Counted from the stretch's first letter, positions 1 to 9,446 are shown. The stretch is DNA of 64,000 nt from Kocuria tytonis (GCF_003226895.2 NZ_PNJG02000004.1:124001-188000), one strand, 5' to 3'. Program-made: numbers and translations. The notes: generated by a model from the sequence alone, not told the origin.

Positions 1-461
1 ACCACGTCCGCCAGGGGGACCGCCGGCGCCGGGGTGATGACCCCGTCCCGGGTGGGAATCACGTCCCCGTGCGGGTCCGTGCCGGGATGGCCGAGCTTGG
101 CGTCCACACGGTCGATGAATCGGTCGGTGACGGCATGCTCGAGGACCTCTGCCTCGTCGTGGATCTCGTCCCACGCGTAGCCCAGCTCGGTGGCCAGGAA
201 CATCTCCAGGATCCGGTGCCGGCGCACCATGTGCACCGCCACGTCACGTCCCTCGGCGGTCAGCTCCACGACCCCGTATGCGGGCCGGGTCACCAGGCCC
301 TGTGCGGTGAGCTTCTTCAGCGCCTCGGACACGGTGGAGGCCGCCAGACCCATCCGCGCGGCCAGCGACGTGGTGGTCACCCGCTCCGGCTCCCACTCGC
401 CCAGCCGCCAGATGGTCTTCAGGTAGTCCTGGGTGGCCGGGCTCAGCTCTGCGGGGTGCAC
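1..461 (-). CDS. DtxR/IdeR/MntR-family metal-dependent repressor (3' end beyond window)
   Basis: Metal-sensing transcriptional repressor of the DtxR family, which controls iron or manganese uptake genes. The 153 codons visible begin VHPAELSPATQDYLKTIW. They hold the winged helix (TSLAARMGLAASTVSEALKKL, about residues 27-47) and the start of the dimerisation/metal domain (VRRHRILEMFLATELG, then HDEAEVLEHAVTDRF, where family members bind metal through Glu and His). The SH3-like C-terminal domain, if present, is past the window edge. I chose the GTG at 461 because a TACCCT box lies exactly six bases upstream and there is no ribosome site, which suggests a leaderless transcript. Iron versus manganese cannot be decided from this fragment. 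Confidence 0.88.
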   Translation of the reverse strand, partial: MHPAELSPATQDYLKTIWRLGEWEPERVTTTSLAARMGLAASTVSEALKKLTAQGLVTRPAYGVVELTAEGRDVAVHMVRRHRILEMFLATELGYAWDEIHDEAEVLEHAVTDRFIDRVDAKLGHPGTDPHGDVIPTRDGVITPAPAVPLADV

Positions 462-467
462 GGGTTC

Positions 468-473
468 AGGGTA
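468..473 (-). promoter_or_regulatory. -10 box for a leaderless DtxR-family mRNA
   Basis: TACCCT on the minus strand, six bases before the GTG start at 461. Confidence 0.5.
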
Positions 474-654
474 GCGGGGTAGTGCAGATCCCGGAGGACT
501 GCCGCGGGCGGATCGCAGCGGGAGGGGCCCAGAATGCTGTGCAGCGGTTGTGGTTGGGGCGCGCAACCCCGCCAAGCTGCTCGGGGCCTCAAAAACACGG
601 AACGCAACGGAGAACAGAAGGGCACGGCCGCTCTGTTTTACCCCAGGGAACTCG

Positions 655-1563
655 TCAGCGGCGCCGGCTCTGCAGCTGCTTCAGCAGGGTGGCCATGAGG
701 TCCTGCTCCTGCAGGCTCGGATCCTCGGCCTGTGTGTACTCCTGGCCCGTCATGCCGTCCCCCTGCCGGCGGTTCTGCGGCGGTTCGAGACCCTCAATCA
801 GGATGGCCTCCATGGTGGCCACCACCAGGTCGGTCCCGAAGTTGGACCCTGCGGCACCGAGCACTCCTGTGCTCAGCACGGGGCGCAGCCCAAACCAGGA
901 GAACCTGTCCCAGCGACCGGACAGCCGGTCCTTGGTGTGCTCCGCCAGGCGCGCTCCAAGTCGGGGGCTGGAGACCCGACCGGTGTAGATAGTTCGTGCT
1001 CCGTCGTGGAGCAGGTACACACCGATCTGCTGTGCGAAGTCGATTGCCTTCTCGTCCTGGGACTGCCGCCCCAGCACCCGGACAGCGGTGGAGCTGACGG
1101 ACCAGTCCACCAGGTCACGGCGCCAGAACATGCCAAAAGCCGTGATGAGACCCGCGTCGTCGTGGTGCGCGTCTGGAGCGCCCGCCTGGGTCTGCTCGTC
1201 CTCCGGATCCGCACGGTTCGGGTCCGCGTCCCGCACCGGCCTCGCCTGGGCCCCCGTCTTTCGGGCGGTACCAGGGCGGGGCCTTCCGGGGGCACCTCCC
1301 GGCTCTTCGTATGCCGAGCGCAACGCGGCCAGCGGCACGGCCTCGGAGTCGCGCTGCACGTACCAGAAGGACCACCCATTAGTCGCTCCGCCCCGCCGCA
1401 CCGCTTTGGCTGCAGCGGACGGCGTGCGGTAGGACGATTCGTCGTACAGGACGGATCCGTCTGCGGTGAGCGACGCTCTCGCGGGCCAGGTGGGCGACCT
1501 CGATTCAAGCTGCTCGCCCGGAAACAGCAGCTCGTGCTCGATGAGATCTTTCAGGCTGGTCAT
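655..1563 (-). CDS. RAMA (DUF4357) plus GIY-YIG-like protein next to an R-M gene
   Basis: A 302-residue protein with two recognisable parts. Residues about 12-70 look like the RAMA/DUF4357 fold (PTWPARASLTADGSVLYDES, then TPSAAAKAV and NGWSFWYV), a small domain found with restriction enzymes and adenine methylases. Residues about 179-265 look like a GIY-YIG-type nuclease core (GVYLLHDG, IYTG at 192-195, then RLSGRWDRFSWFG and a later Glu/Asn segment). A charged Pro/Gly linker separates them. The start has a GGAGAG site seven bases upstream. It lies 119 bp downstream of the large restriction-modification gene on the same strand, so it is probably co-expressed. A role as an accessory nuclease or modification reader is inference. 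Confidence 0.72.
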   Translation of the reverse strand: MTSLKDLIEHELLFPGEQLESRSPTWPARASLTADGSVLYDESSYRTPSAAAKAVRRGGATNGWSFWYVQRDSEAVPLAALRSAYEEPGGAPGRPRPGTARKTGAQARPVRDADPNRADPEDEQTQAGAPDAHHDDAGLITAFGMFWRRDLVDWSVSSTAVRVLGRQSQDEKAIDFAQQIGVYLLHDGARTIYTGRVSSPRLGARLAEHTKDRLSGRWDRFSWFGLRPVLSTGVLGAAGSNFGTDLVVATMEAILIEGLEPPQNRRQGDGMTGQEYTQAEDPSLQEQDLMATLLKQLQSRRR

Positions 1564-1682
1564 GTGTTCACTCTCCTACCGTGGGCTGAATCGTTGTCTT
1601 CACCGTGACCGTCGCGCCCGGTGCGCGGCTGCCAGCGACCGGCAACCCTGGACAGGACCGCTGGCACGGTGGTGGCCCGGTC

Positions 1683-4600
1683 TCACGCCGTCCCCGGCAG
1701 CCCCTTCACGATCTCCATGGTCCGCACGCTCACCGTGGTCACCCGCTTGATCAGGTCCACGATGTAGCGGGGGTTCTCGTGCTCCAGCGCCCAGTCGTTG
1801 GGATCGTTCACGATGCCCGACGCCTTGTCCGTCTTCACCCGGTACCGGTCCAGCAGCCACTCCAGCCCGGAGCGCGAGCCCAGCATGTACTCGTGGGCCG
1901 CGTCCGGGATGCCGCTGAGCGTGACGTTGCCGTTGTACACGATCACCGAGCGGTCCCTGGACCTGCCCGTGCCGCCCCAGCGCATTGTCGTCACCCGGTA
2001 GAACGCGGGGTCGGACTCGTCGCCCGTGCTGTGGGACTCGGTCAGCGGGTACGGCTCCACGGTCTCGTAGCCGATGTGCAGGTCCATGAGCTCGCGCCCC
2101 GCCCGCGCGTACGCCCGGAAGTCCTCGGCGGAGCCGGGCAGCGGAATACGCGGCAGCTGGCGCTTGAGGTCCGCCGCGTACGTCTGCCGGTAGGCCGGGT
2201 CGTGCAGCTGCGCGTACACGCTCGCGAAGATCTCGTCCTTGCTCACGCCCTCCCCGAAGGCCTCGGTGTAGCGCGCCAGAGTTTCGTCCGTCACGTTGTC
2301 GATCCGCCGGTACCCGTCCACGACGACGCCGCTCTCGCTTCCGCCCAGCCCCAGGTCCAGTTCCGTGGGGTCCTCGTTCTCGGCGGGGGTGTCCAGGGGC
2401 TCGTAGGTGTAGCGGGGGAAGAACTGGCCGCCGCTGCCCGCACCCGTGACGTAGAGGTCCGGGATCTGATCCAGCGCGAGAACAGAGAACGGAACGGCGG
2501 ATCCCATACCCACCACGTAGAACCCGTAGTTCTCGTGCTTCGGGGTCGGGAACATCTTGGGCAACTGGTAACGGCGCGAATTCAATTTTTGGTCAAAGTA
2601 AAGGTTTTGGCGCAAAAACGGCCTGTATGAGCTAAGTCGAAATCCCTTGTCTTCGACTGCCATCCTGTTTTTATGAACCAGCTCGCGGAACAACTCCGTG
2701 CTCCAACTTATTTTCGTGGGATCATACTCTGCGTGACCCCGGGCCTCGATCTCCTTTCGCGCCCGAGAAGACCCCCCTGGCTGGAAAGAATCAACGGTTT
2801 CATTAAAAGCGTCCACCGTCGAATGCGTGTTTTTGATCAGTTTCGTCCTGGAATAGTTGAAGCACCAAGCGTCACGACCCGTCGCCACTCCGCGGCTATA
2901 CGCAGTTAGTACTGGAGGGGGATCTGAGGTTCCATCTCTGTCTCCCAGCGGGGCGTACTCCTGGAACTCGTCCGTGGACTGGTTGAGCCACTCCCCCTTG
3001 TCGTTGGGGCGCAGAGTCTGCCAGCCCTCGTCGTTCAGCCCCGCCGTGCGGATGATCTCGAGCTTGGCCTCGCGGGAGAGGTAGTCCCCGATGTCCCGGT
3101 AGCGCAGCTCACAGTCCCCGGTGTGGGCAGGGTCCTTCACCGCCAGCAGCACCGCCACGGTGGCGCGGCTGCCGCTGCCGAACACCTTGCCGCCCTCCCG
3201 CCGTGACTGCTCACCCGCCGTGCGCTGGTTGCCCCGGAAGTTGAACACGTACAGCCGGTCGAAGTCCCGCATCAGCGACTTCCGGATGCCGTCCGCCGAG
3301 TTCCCGTCGATGTACCCGCCGTTGGTCACGTAGGCCAGAATGCCCCGGCCCCCGATCCGGTCGGAGCCCCAGCGCAGAGCGCGCACGTAGGAGTCGTAGA
3401 GGCTGTTCTTGTTCTGCCCGCTGCCGAGCGCCGCGTACGTGTCCCGGATCCGGGCGTCGAGCGTGGGGTAGGCGAGGTTCGCGTTGTTGTCGTTCGCGCT
3501 GGTCTGGCCCACCGAGTAGGGCGGGTTGCCCACCACCACCCGGATGTCCGCGTCCAGCTGCTTCTGCGCGCGGGAGTTGTTGCCGGTGAACACCTCGCTG
3601 TCGATCACGTCCCGGTCCTCGGACATCTGGAACGTGTCCCCCAGCACGATGCCCTCGAACGGGACGTACATCCCGCCCTGCACGCCGTGGTACGTGGCCT
3701 CGATGTTGATGGCCGCAATGTAGTAGGCCAGCAGCATGATCTCGGTGGCGTGCAGCTCCTCCGCGTACTTGCGGGCCAGGTCGTGGGGTTCGATGATGCC
3801 GGACTCGATGAGCCGCACCATGAACGTGCCGGTGCCCGTGAACGGGTCCAGCACGTGCACGTCCCGGTCCGTGAGCCCCACCCCGAAGTGCCGGCGGGAG
3901 AGCTCGTCCACCGAGCGCAGGATGAAGTCCACGATCTCCACCGGGGTGTACACGATCCCCATGGCGTCCGCCTGCTTGGGGAACGCCTTGGTGAAGAAGT
4001 TCTCGTACAGCTCCGTGATGATGCGCTGCTTGCCCTCGGGGTTGTCGATCCCCGTGGCGCGGCGCTGCACACTGTCGTAGAAGGACTGCAGCGTGGCCGT
4101 CTCGGACTCCAGGTTGTTCCCGGCCAGCGTGTCCACCATTCGCTGCATCACCACGGACACCGGGTTGTGCGCGGCGAAGTCGTAGCCCTCGAACAGCGCG
4201 TCGAACACCGGCCTGGTGATCAGGTGCTGGGACAGCATGGAGATCGCGTCCGTGGTGGAGATGCCGTCGTTGAGGTTGGCCCGCAGTGCCGCCACGAACG
4301 TGTCGAACTGCTCCGCGACCTCCGGGGAGGGGTCCTGGGTGACCAAGGCGGTGATCCGCTCGGTGTGCTTGGCCGCCACCTCCGCAATGGTCGCGGACCA
4401 GTTCTCCCAGTACTCGCGGTCCCCCACCTTCTGCACGATCTTGGCGTAGATGGCGTCCCGCCACTCCTGCGCGTTCTCGAACGGCAGATCCAGCACGGTC
4501 TGCTCGCCGTGCTCGTTGGTGGGGACCACCACCGTGGAGTCGTCGTCCACGGTCACCGGGATCACGTCCAGGCGGTCGTCCCGGTCCTGGTTGAGGTCGA

Positions 4601-6524
4601 TGTGGTTGACCATCGCCTCGAAGCGGTCGTCGTGCGAGCGCAGCGCGTTGAGCACGGACCAGATGACCTTGTACTTCTTGCTGTCCTTCAGCGCGGCCTC
4701 CGGAGCCACCCCGGAGGGGATGCCCACCGGCAGGATGATGTACCCGTAGTCCTTGTCCTTGGCCCGGCGCATCACCCGTCCCACGGACTGCACCACATCC
4801 ACCTGCGAGTTGCGGGGGTTGAGGAACATCACCGCGTCCAGGCTGGGCACGTCCACGCCCTCGGACAGGCACCGCGCGTTGGTGAGGATGCGGCACTCGT
4901 CCTGCTCGGGCTCGGCCTCCAGCCACCGCAGCTTTTCACCCCGCTGCGCCACGTTCATGGTGCCGTCCACGTGCTCGGCACGCAGCACCAGGTCCTGCGG
5001 GTTGTCCTGCGTGAGCTGCTCGCTCACCCGCTCCAGCGCGTCAGCAACCCGCTGCGACTCCCGGATGTTGGAGGCGAACGCCACCGCGCGCCGCATGGGA
5101 GCCGGGGCACCCGGGTGCGGTGCGGCGTCGTCGTCCCCGCGGCCCCGGCCGGAACCGCGCGTGGAGAGGCCCTTCCAGCAGCCGACCATGCGGGCGACGT
5201 CGTCAATGCTGAGCTGGCCGTCCTCGTCCGTGAGCAGCTCCTGGAACTGGCGCGTGATCGCGGCCTCGTCCACCGCGAGCACCAGGACCTTGTAGTCGCT
5301 GAGCAGACCGCCCTCCACGGCCTCACCAAAACCGAGGCGGTGGAACTCGGGACCGAACAGCGTGTCGTCGTCCATGGACGCGACCACCACGGAGTTCTCC
5401 TCCGCCTTCTTCCGGGTGCCCTCGTCGAACACGCGCGGTGTGGCCGTCATGTAGAGGCGCTTGGTGCCGCGGATGAAGGACTGGTCGTGCACGCGCACGA
5501 ACGCGGAGTCCTCCTGGCCGGCCAGCGTGGCACCCGTGGTGCGGTGGGCCTCGTCGCAGACAATGAGGTCGAAGTCCGGGAAACCCATCTGCTGCGCCTC
5601 GTGCAGCACGTCGATGGACTGGTACGTGGAGAACACCACGGTGCGCCCCGCGTAGTCCGGGAAGCGGTTGAGCTGGGTGATCAGGCGCTCCGCGCTCGTG
5701 GTGGCCGGCAGCGCAAGATCCGTGGAGGAGATGTCATCCGCGGTGTTCTTGCCCACCTTCACGTCCGAGCACACCGCGAACGCGCGGAACTCCTCGGAGG
5801 CATCCCGCTTCCACTCCGTGAGCGTCTGCGAGAGCAGGGAGATGGACGGCACCAGGAACAGCACCGTGGCGTTCTCCGGGGTCTGCTCCTGCATGATCTG
5901 CAGGGAGGTGTACGTCTTGCCCGTGCCGCACGCCATGATGAGCTTGCCGCGATCATGCTCCGCGAAGCCCTCCCGCACCGCGGCCATGGCCTGCAGCTGG
6001 TGCGGGCGCGGGGACTTGCCCTCGTCCGTGCGCACCATGTGGTCCGGCTGGTCCAGGTTGAACTGGGACCAGTCGATGGGGGCATTTGCCAGCTGATCCA
6101 GCCCCACCGTGGACCACGGCTTGTCCAGGTTCTCGATGGTCTTGCGGGCGTTGCCACCCAGCTCTGTGCGGGACGTGGAGACCATCAGCCGCTCACCGAA
6201 CTCAGCGGTGGCGGACGCGGAGATGAAGGAGTCGACGTCCCCCTTGGCGATCACCTTGTCCGGATCCTTGAACTTGCACTGGATCGCCACCTTCTCGCCC
6301 GTGTCGGCGCGGACACCCACCAGGTCCACGCCGATGTCCGAGCGGTTGCCGCGCTCCGGGTACTCGTTCCACAGCCACACCTTGGAGAACGAGTACGCCT
6401 GGTCCGTGAGCAGGTAGGAGCGCATCAGGCGCTCGAACTTGTCCCCGCGGTCACGGGTGTCCAGCGCCCCGTAGTAGAGCTTGTCGAGCAGTTCTCCGAA
6501 GGCGTCCTGGGTCATGCCGTTCAT
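1683..6524 (-). CDS. Type ISP (LlaGI/LlaBIII-like) single-chain restriction-modification enzyme
   Basis: One 1,613-residue polypeptide carrying the full order expected of type I single-polypeptide enzymes. An Mrr-like PD-(D/E)xK nuclease is at the N-terminus (D67 in GVDLVG, QCK at 82-84). A superfamily 2 helicase/translocase follows (Walker A ACGTGKT at 198-204, DEAH at 324-327). A gamma-type N6-adenine methyltransferase comes next (DPFTGTGTF near residue 890, NPPY near 1000), then a target-recognition region. Such enzymes methylate one strand of an asymmetric site and translocate to cut unmodified DNA. The frame is intact. The target-recognition part contains a patch of much lower G+C (about 2560-2930). 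The start ATG at 6524 has no strong ribosome site; an in-frame ATG three codons on is an alternative. Confidence 0.93.
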   Translation of the reverse strand: MNGMTQDAFGELLDKLYYGALDTRDRGDKFERLMRSYLLTDQAYSFSKVWLWNEYPERGNRSDIGVDLVGVRADTGEKVAIQCKFKDPDKVIAKGDVDSFISASATAEFGERLMVSTSRTELGGNARKTIENLDKPWSTVGLDQLANAPIDWSQFNLDQPDHMVRTDEGKSPRPHQLQAMAAVREGFAEHDRGKLIMACGTGKTYTSLQIMQEQTPENATVLFLVPSISLLSQTLTEWKRDASEEFRAFAVCSDVKVGKNTADDISSTDLALPATTSAERLITQLNRFPDYAGRTVVFSTYQSIDVLHEAQQMGFPDFDLIVCDEAHRTTGATLAGQEDSAFVRVHDQSFIRGTKRLYMTATPRVFDEGTRKKAEENSVVVASMDDDTLFGPEFHRLGFGEAVEGGLLSDYKVLVLAVDEAAITRQFQELLTDEDGQLSIDDVARMVGCWKGLSTRGSGRGRGDDDAAPHPGAPAPMRRAVAFASNIRESQRVADALERVSEQLTQDNPQDLVLRAEHVDGTMNVAQRGEKLRWLEAEPEQDECRILTNARCLSEGVDVPSLDAVMFLNPRNSQVDVVQSVGRVMRRAKDKDYGYIILPVGIPSGVAPEAALKDSKKYKVIWSVLNALRSHDDRFEAMVNHIDLNQDRDDRLDVIPVTVDDDSTVVVPTNEHGEQTVLDLPFENAQEWRDAIYAKIVQKVGDREYWENWSATIAEVAAKHTERITALVTQDPSPEVAEQFDTFVAALRANLNDGISTTDAISMLSQHLITRPVFDALFEGYDFAAHNPVSVVMQRMVDTLAGNNLESETATLQSFYDSVQRRATGIDNPEGKQRIITELYENFFTKAFPKQADAMGIVYTPVEIVDFILRSVDELSRRHFGVGLTDRDVHVLDPFTGTGTFMVRLIESGIIEPHDLARKYAEELHATEIMLLAYYIAAINIEATYHGVQGGMYVPFEGIVLGDTFQMSEDRDVIDSEVFTGNNSRAQKQLDADIRVVVGNPPYSVGQTSANDNNANLAYPTLDARIRDTYAALGSGQNKNSLYDSYVRALRWGSDRIGGRGILAYVTNGGYIDGNSADGIRKSLMRDFDRLYVFNFRGNQRTAGEQSRREGGKVFGSGSRATVAVLLAVKDPAHTGDCELRYRDIGDYLSREAKLEIIRTAGLNDEGWQTLRPNDKGEWLNQSTDEFQEYAPLGDRDGTSDPPPVLTAYSRGVATGRDAWCFNYSRTKLIKNTHSTVDAFNETVDSFQPGGSSRARKEIEARGHAEYDPTKISWSTELFRELVHKNRMAVEDKGFRLSSYRPFLRQNLYFDQKLNSRRYQLPKMFPTPKHENYGFYVVGMGSAVPFSVLALDQIPDLYVTGAGSGGQFFPRYTYEPLDTPAENEDPTELDLGLGGSESGVVVDGYRRIDNVTDETLARYTEAFGEGVSKDEIFASVYAQLHDPAYRQTYAADLKRQLPRIPLPGSAEDFRAYARAGRELMDLHIGYETVEPYPLTESHSTGDESDPAFYRVTTMRWGGTGRSRDRSVIVYNGNVTLSGIPDAAHEYMLGSRSGLEWLLDRYRVKTDKASGIVNDPNDWALEHENPRYIVDLIKRVTTVSVRTMEIVKGLPGTA
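2560..2930 (-). other. Low-G+C patch in the target-recognition region of the R-M gene
   Basis: The 60 bases from 2581 to 2640 contain only 24 G or C, against roughly 70% in the surroundings. The patch encodes about residues 1198-1320, just after the methyltransferase motifs, where DNA specificity is expected to be read. The reading frame stays open through it. Confidence 0.7.
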
Positions 6525-6609
6525 TATTCATGGACCTGCGGGAGCTGCCGGGGTCCCACGCCGAACCCTGTTCCCCCGAGCACCCTCCTCCGGCGCCGAA
6601 TCCCGCCCC

Positions 6610-6669
6610 TGCAACAGCTGAGCAGATGCAGAAAACCGCTCCGGAATCTGCATCTGCTCAGCTGTTGCA
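6610..6669. repeat. Perfect 22-bp inverted repeat
   Basis: Arms 6610-6631 and 6648-6669 are exact reverse complements around a 16-base A-rich loop. The hairpin lies between the stop of the 3-hydroxyacyl-CoA dehydrogenase gene (6761) and the start of the R-M gene (6524), both on the minus strand. It could terminate the former or regulate the latter. No T-run follows. The arms are less G+C-rich than their surroundings. Confidence 0.85.
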
Positions 6670-6675
6670 ACGGGT

Positions 6676-6706
6676 GGTGGGAGCACCGCGCGGGTGGGAG
6701 CACCGC
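6676..6706. repeat. Two direct copies of a 14-mer
   Basis: GGTGGGAGCACCGC occurs at 6676-6689 and 6693-6706, beside the long inverted repeat and upstream of the R-M gene. Confidence 0.6.
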
Positions 6707-6760
6707 ACCGGCGGGCGCACGGCGTGAACCCGGGCGCTGGACGGCGCTCCCGTCATCACA

Positions 6761-7615
6761 TCACTCGTAGGTGTAGAACCCCTGCCCGGAGCTGCGGCCC
6801 ATGTGGCCCTTGTCGATGAACTCGCGCTTCACGCGCTCCGCCACGCGCTTGGAGTCCTCGGTCCCGGCATTCATGTTGATCTGGTAGTAGGTCTCCATGC
6901 CCACGTGGTCCAGGATCTGGAAGGGCCCCAGGGGCGAGCCGGTGGCGGTGCGCCACGTCTTGTCAATGTCCTCGGCCTGTGCGATGTCGTTGACCCACAG
7001 GTAGGACGCCGCCGTGAGGAACGGGACCAGCAGGGTGTTGAGGATGTAGCCCGCCTGCTCCTTCTGGATGTGGATGGGCACCATGCCGATCTCCTCGGCG
7101 AACTGGAGCACGGCCTGGGCCGCGGCGGGATCCGTGCCCGCGTGGCCCATGACCTCACCGGTGTTGTTGCGCCACACCTCGTTGGCGAAGTGCAGGGCCA
7201 GGAACCGCTCCGGGTGCCCGGTGGACTCCGCGATGTCGCTGGGCAGCAGCGTGGAGGAGTTGGTGCAGAGAATGGTCTTCTCCGGTGCCGCCTCACCGAT
7301 CTGCGCCCAGACCTTCTTCTTGAGCTCCAGGTTCTCGGGGACGGCCTCGATCACGATGTCCGCGTCCGCCAGCGCGGCCGCCAGGTCCGTGGTCCCGCTC
7401 AGCCGGGACTTGGCCGCGTCCAGCTGCTCCGGCGTGGCCGCCATGTCCCGCGTGTACAGCAGGGCGAGCTTCTCCCACTTGCCGGGCAGCGCCCCGATGA
7501 TCTCGTCGCTGATGTCGTACACGGTCACGGTCTTGCCGAAGTACGCGGACTGGAACGCGATCTGCGATCCGAGCACCCCGGAGCCGATCACGGCCACGTT
7601 GGTCAGTTCAGCCAT
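6761..7615 (-). CDS. 3-hydroxyacyl-CoA (3-hydroxybutyryl-CoA) dehydrogenase
   Basis: NAD-dependent oxidation of 3-hydroxyacyl-CoA to 3-ketoacyl-CoA, a step in fatty-acid or butyrate metabolism in the cytoplasm. The 284 residues match the normal single-function length. The N-terminal Rossmann motif is IGSGVLGSQIA. The family signatures EAVPENLELKK, CTNSSTL and the His-containing ALHFANEVWRNNTGEVMGH follow, with the C-terminal 3HCDH domain after them. The gene stands alone between a permease promoter region and the R-M gene. Its start ATG at 7615 has only a weak upstream GGGGAAG. The FANEVWRNN wording differs from the commoner HFFNP, so substrate preference may differ. Confidence 0.9.
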   Translation of the reverse strand: MAELTNVAVIGSGVLGSQIAFQSAYFGKTVTVYDISDEIIGALPGKWEKLALLYTRDMAATPEQLDAAKSRLSGTTDLAAALADADIVIEAVPENLELKKKVWAQIGEAAPEKTILCTNSSTLLPSDIAESTGHPERFLALHFANEVWRNNTGEVMGHAGTDPAAAQAVLQFAEEIGMVPIHIQKEQAGYILNTLLVPFLTAASYLWVNDIAQAEDIDKTWRTATGSPLGPFQILDHVGMETYYQINMNAGTEDSKRVAERVKREFIDKGHMGRSSGQGFYTYE

Positions 7616-7866
7616 GGTGTCTTCCCCACTTCTGTGCGAGTCACGCCCGGGGAAGGTGGCCTCCCGCGGGCCCGAGGACCACGGGCGTGGCCCCCGTCAC
7701 TCACCCTACTCGCCCGTAGTCCGCCCGTCAGGGGACGCCGACGCCGCACCACCGCCACCCGCGCACCCGCCACCTCCGCGCCCCTCACGACCCCCCCCCC
7801 GCTCATCACTCGCGCACTAGAATCCTCGGGGCGGCACCCCGCGCCCGCCCATGACAAGGAGCGCCC

Positions 7867-9282
7867 ATGAGCACGCCGGTTTCCCCCGCACGGACCCCGT
7901 CACCGGGCGGGGAGCAGCAGGATCCGCACGCCGAGAACCGGCGTGGCGGCGTCGTCGAGAAGCTGGGACTGTCCTGGCGGCTGCACGGGGACGGCAAGCA
8001 CGTGGCCCCCGGGGACGTGGTGACCCCGCGGGAGCGGCTGGCGTGGCCGCGGACCATCTCGATCGGCGCGCAGCACGTGGTGGCGATGTTCGGCGCCACG
8101 TTCCTGGTGCCGCTGCTCACGGGCTTCCCGCCGGCCACCACGCTGTTCTTCTCGGGCATCGGCACGGTGCTGTTCCTGGTGGTCACCGCCGGGCGGGTGC
8201 CCAGCTACCTGGGGTCCTCGTTCGCGTTCATCGCCCCGATCACCGCATCCGTGAACCAGTACGGCCCGGGTGGGGCGCTGGGCGGCGTGATCATGGCGGG
8301 AGCCGCGCTGTTCCTGATCGGCGTGCTCGTGCAGGTGGCGGGCACGGGGTGGTTGCAGAGGCTCATGCCCCCGGCGGTCACGGGCACCATCGTGGCGCTG
8401 ATCGGCTTCAACCTGGCGCCGTCCGCCAAGGAGAACTTCACGGCCGCGCCCGTCACCGCACTGGTGACCCTGGGTTCGATCATCCTGATCTCGGTGCTCT
8501 TCCGCGGCCTGCTGGGGCGGCTGTCCATCCTGCTGGGCGTGGCCATCGGCTACCTCACCGCGGTGCTGCGCGGCGAGGTGAAGTTCGACGCTATCCGGGC
8601 CGCGTGGGAGCAACAGGGACTGTTCGGGCTGCCCCAGTTCCAGAGCCCCGAGTTCCACCTCAGCATGGCCGGGCTGTTCATCCCCGTGATCCTGGTGCTC
8701 GTGGCGGAGAACATCGGCCACGTGAAGTCCGTGGCGCTGATGACCGGGGACGACCTGGACCCCTACACCGGCCGCGCCATCATGTCCGACGGCCTGGCCA
8801 CCATGATCGCGGGCGCCGGTGGTGGTTCCGGCACCACCACGTATGCGGAGAACATCGGGGTCATGGCCGCCACCCGCGTGTACTCCACGGCCGCGTACTG
8901 GGTGGCCGCCCTGGTGGCCCTCCTGCTCAGCGTCACTCCCGTATTCGGCGCGGCCGTGGCGACCGTTCCACAAGGTGTGCTGGGCGGCGCGGCCACCGTG
9001 CTCTACGGCATGATCGGCATGCTCGGCGTGCGGATCTGGGTGCAGAACCGCGTGGACTTCTCCAACCCGGTGAACCTCACCACCGCGGCGATCGCCATGA
9101 TCGTGGGCATCGGCAACTACACGTGGTCCGTGGCCGGGCTGGACTTCGCGGGCATCGCCCTGGGCACCGCCGCCACCCTGGTGGTCTACCACCTCATGGC
9201 GGCCATTGCCCGGGCCCGCGGCTCCGTGGGCTCGGACCCGCTCACCCCGGACACCTCCCAGACCCCGTCGCCCCTGGGCTGA
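7867..9282 (+). CDS. NCS2-family uracil/xanthine permease
   Basis: A 471-residue integral membrane nucleobase:cation symporter of the NCS2 (UraA/PyrP) family. After a charged N-terminal tail come alternating hydrophobic segments with family landmarks: the motif around SIGAQHVVAMFGATFLVPLL, the PSYLGSSFAFIAPI segment, and the substrate-site Glu in LVAENIGHVKSV, followed by GGSGTTTYAENIGVMA. AAGGAG at 7856-7861 sets the ATG start. Uracil is the likeliest substrate because the AENIGH and TTTYAENIG signatures are UraA-like, but no pyrimidine genes flank it to confirm this. Confidence 0.9.
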   Translation: MSTPVSPARTPSPGGEQQDPHAENRRGGVVEKLGLSWRLHGDGKHVAPGDVVTPRERLAWPRTISIGAQHVVAMFGATFLVPLLTGFPPATTLFFSGIGTVLFLVVTAGRVPSYLGSSFAFIAPITASVNQYGPGGALGGVIMAGAALFLIGVLVQVAGTGWLQRLMPPAVTGTIVALIGFNLAPSAKENFTAAPVTALVTLGSIILISVLFRGLLGRLSILLGVAIGYLTAVLRGEVKFDAIRAAWEQQGLFGLPQFQSPEFHLSMAGLFIPVILVLVAENIGHVKSVALMTGDDLDPYTGRAIMSDGLATMIAGAGGGSGTTTYAENIGVMAATRVYSTAAYWVAALVALLLSVTPVFGAAVATVPQGVLGGAATVLYGMIGMLGVRIWVQNRVDFSNPVNLTTAAIAMIVGIGNYTWSVAGLDFAGIALGTAATLVVYHLMAAIARARGSVGSDPLTPDTSQTPSPLG

Positions 9283-9446
9283 CACCCCGGGCACGACGAC
9301 GCCGCACGGCCGGCTCCGCGCGCAACCTCACCACGCGGGCACCGGCCCCTTCCCGGCCCAGGGCCCGGGCAGTCCGGTGGCAACGCCAACACCGCCCGGT
9401 CGAGCCCGCAGGGCCGGGAACGGGCGTGCGCCGGAAGCGACGAAGA

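Noticed and set aside
3687-6770. Very long open frame (about 1,000 codons) on the plus strand
   Set aside because: It is exactly antisense to the R-M gene, is rich in Arg, His, Val and Gly as shadows in high-G+C DNA are, and matches no family.
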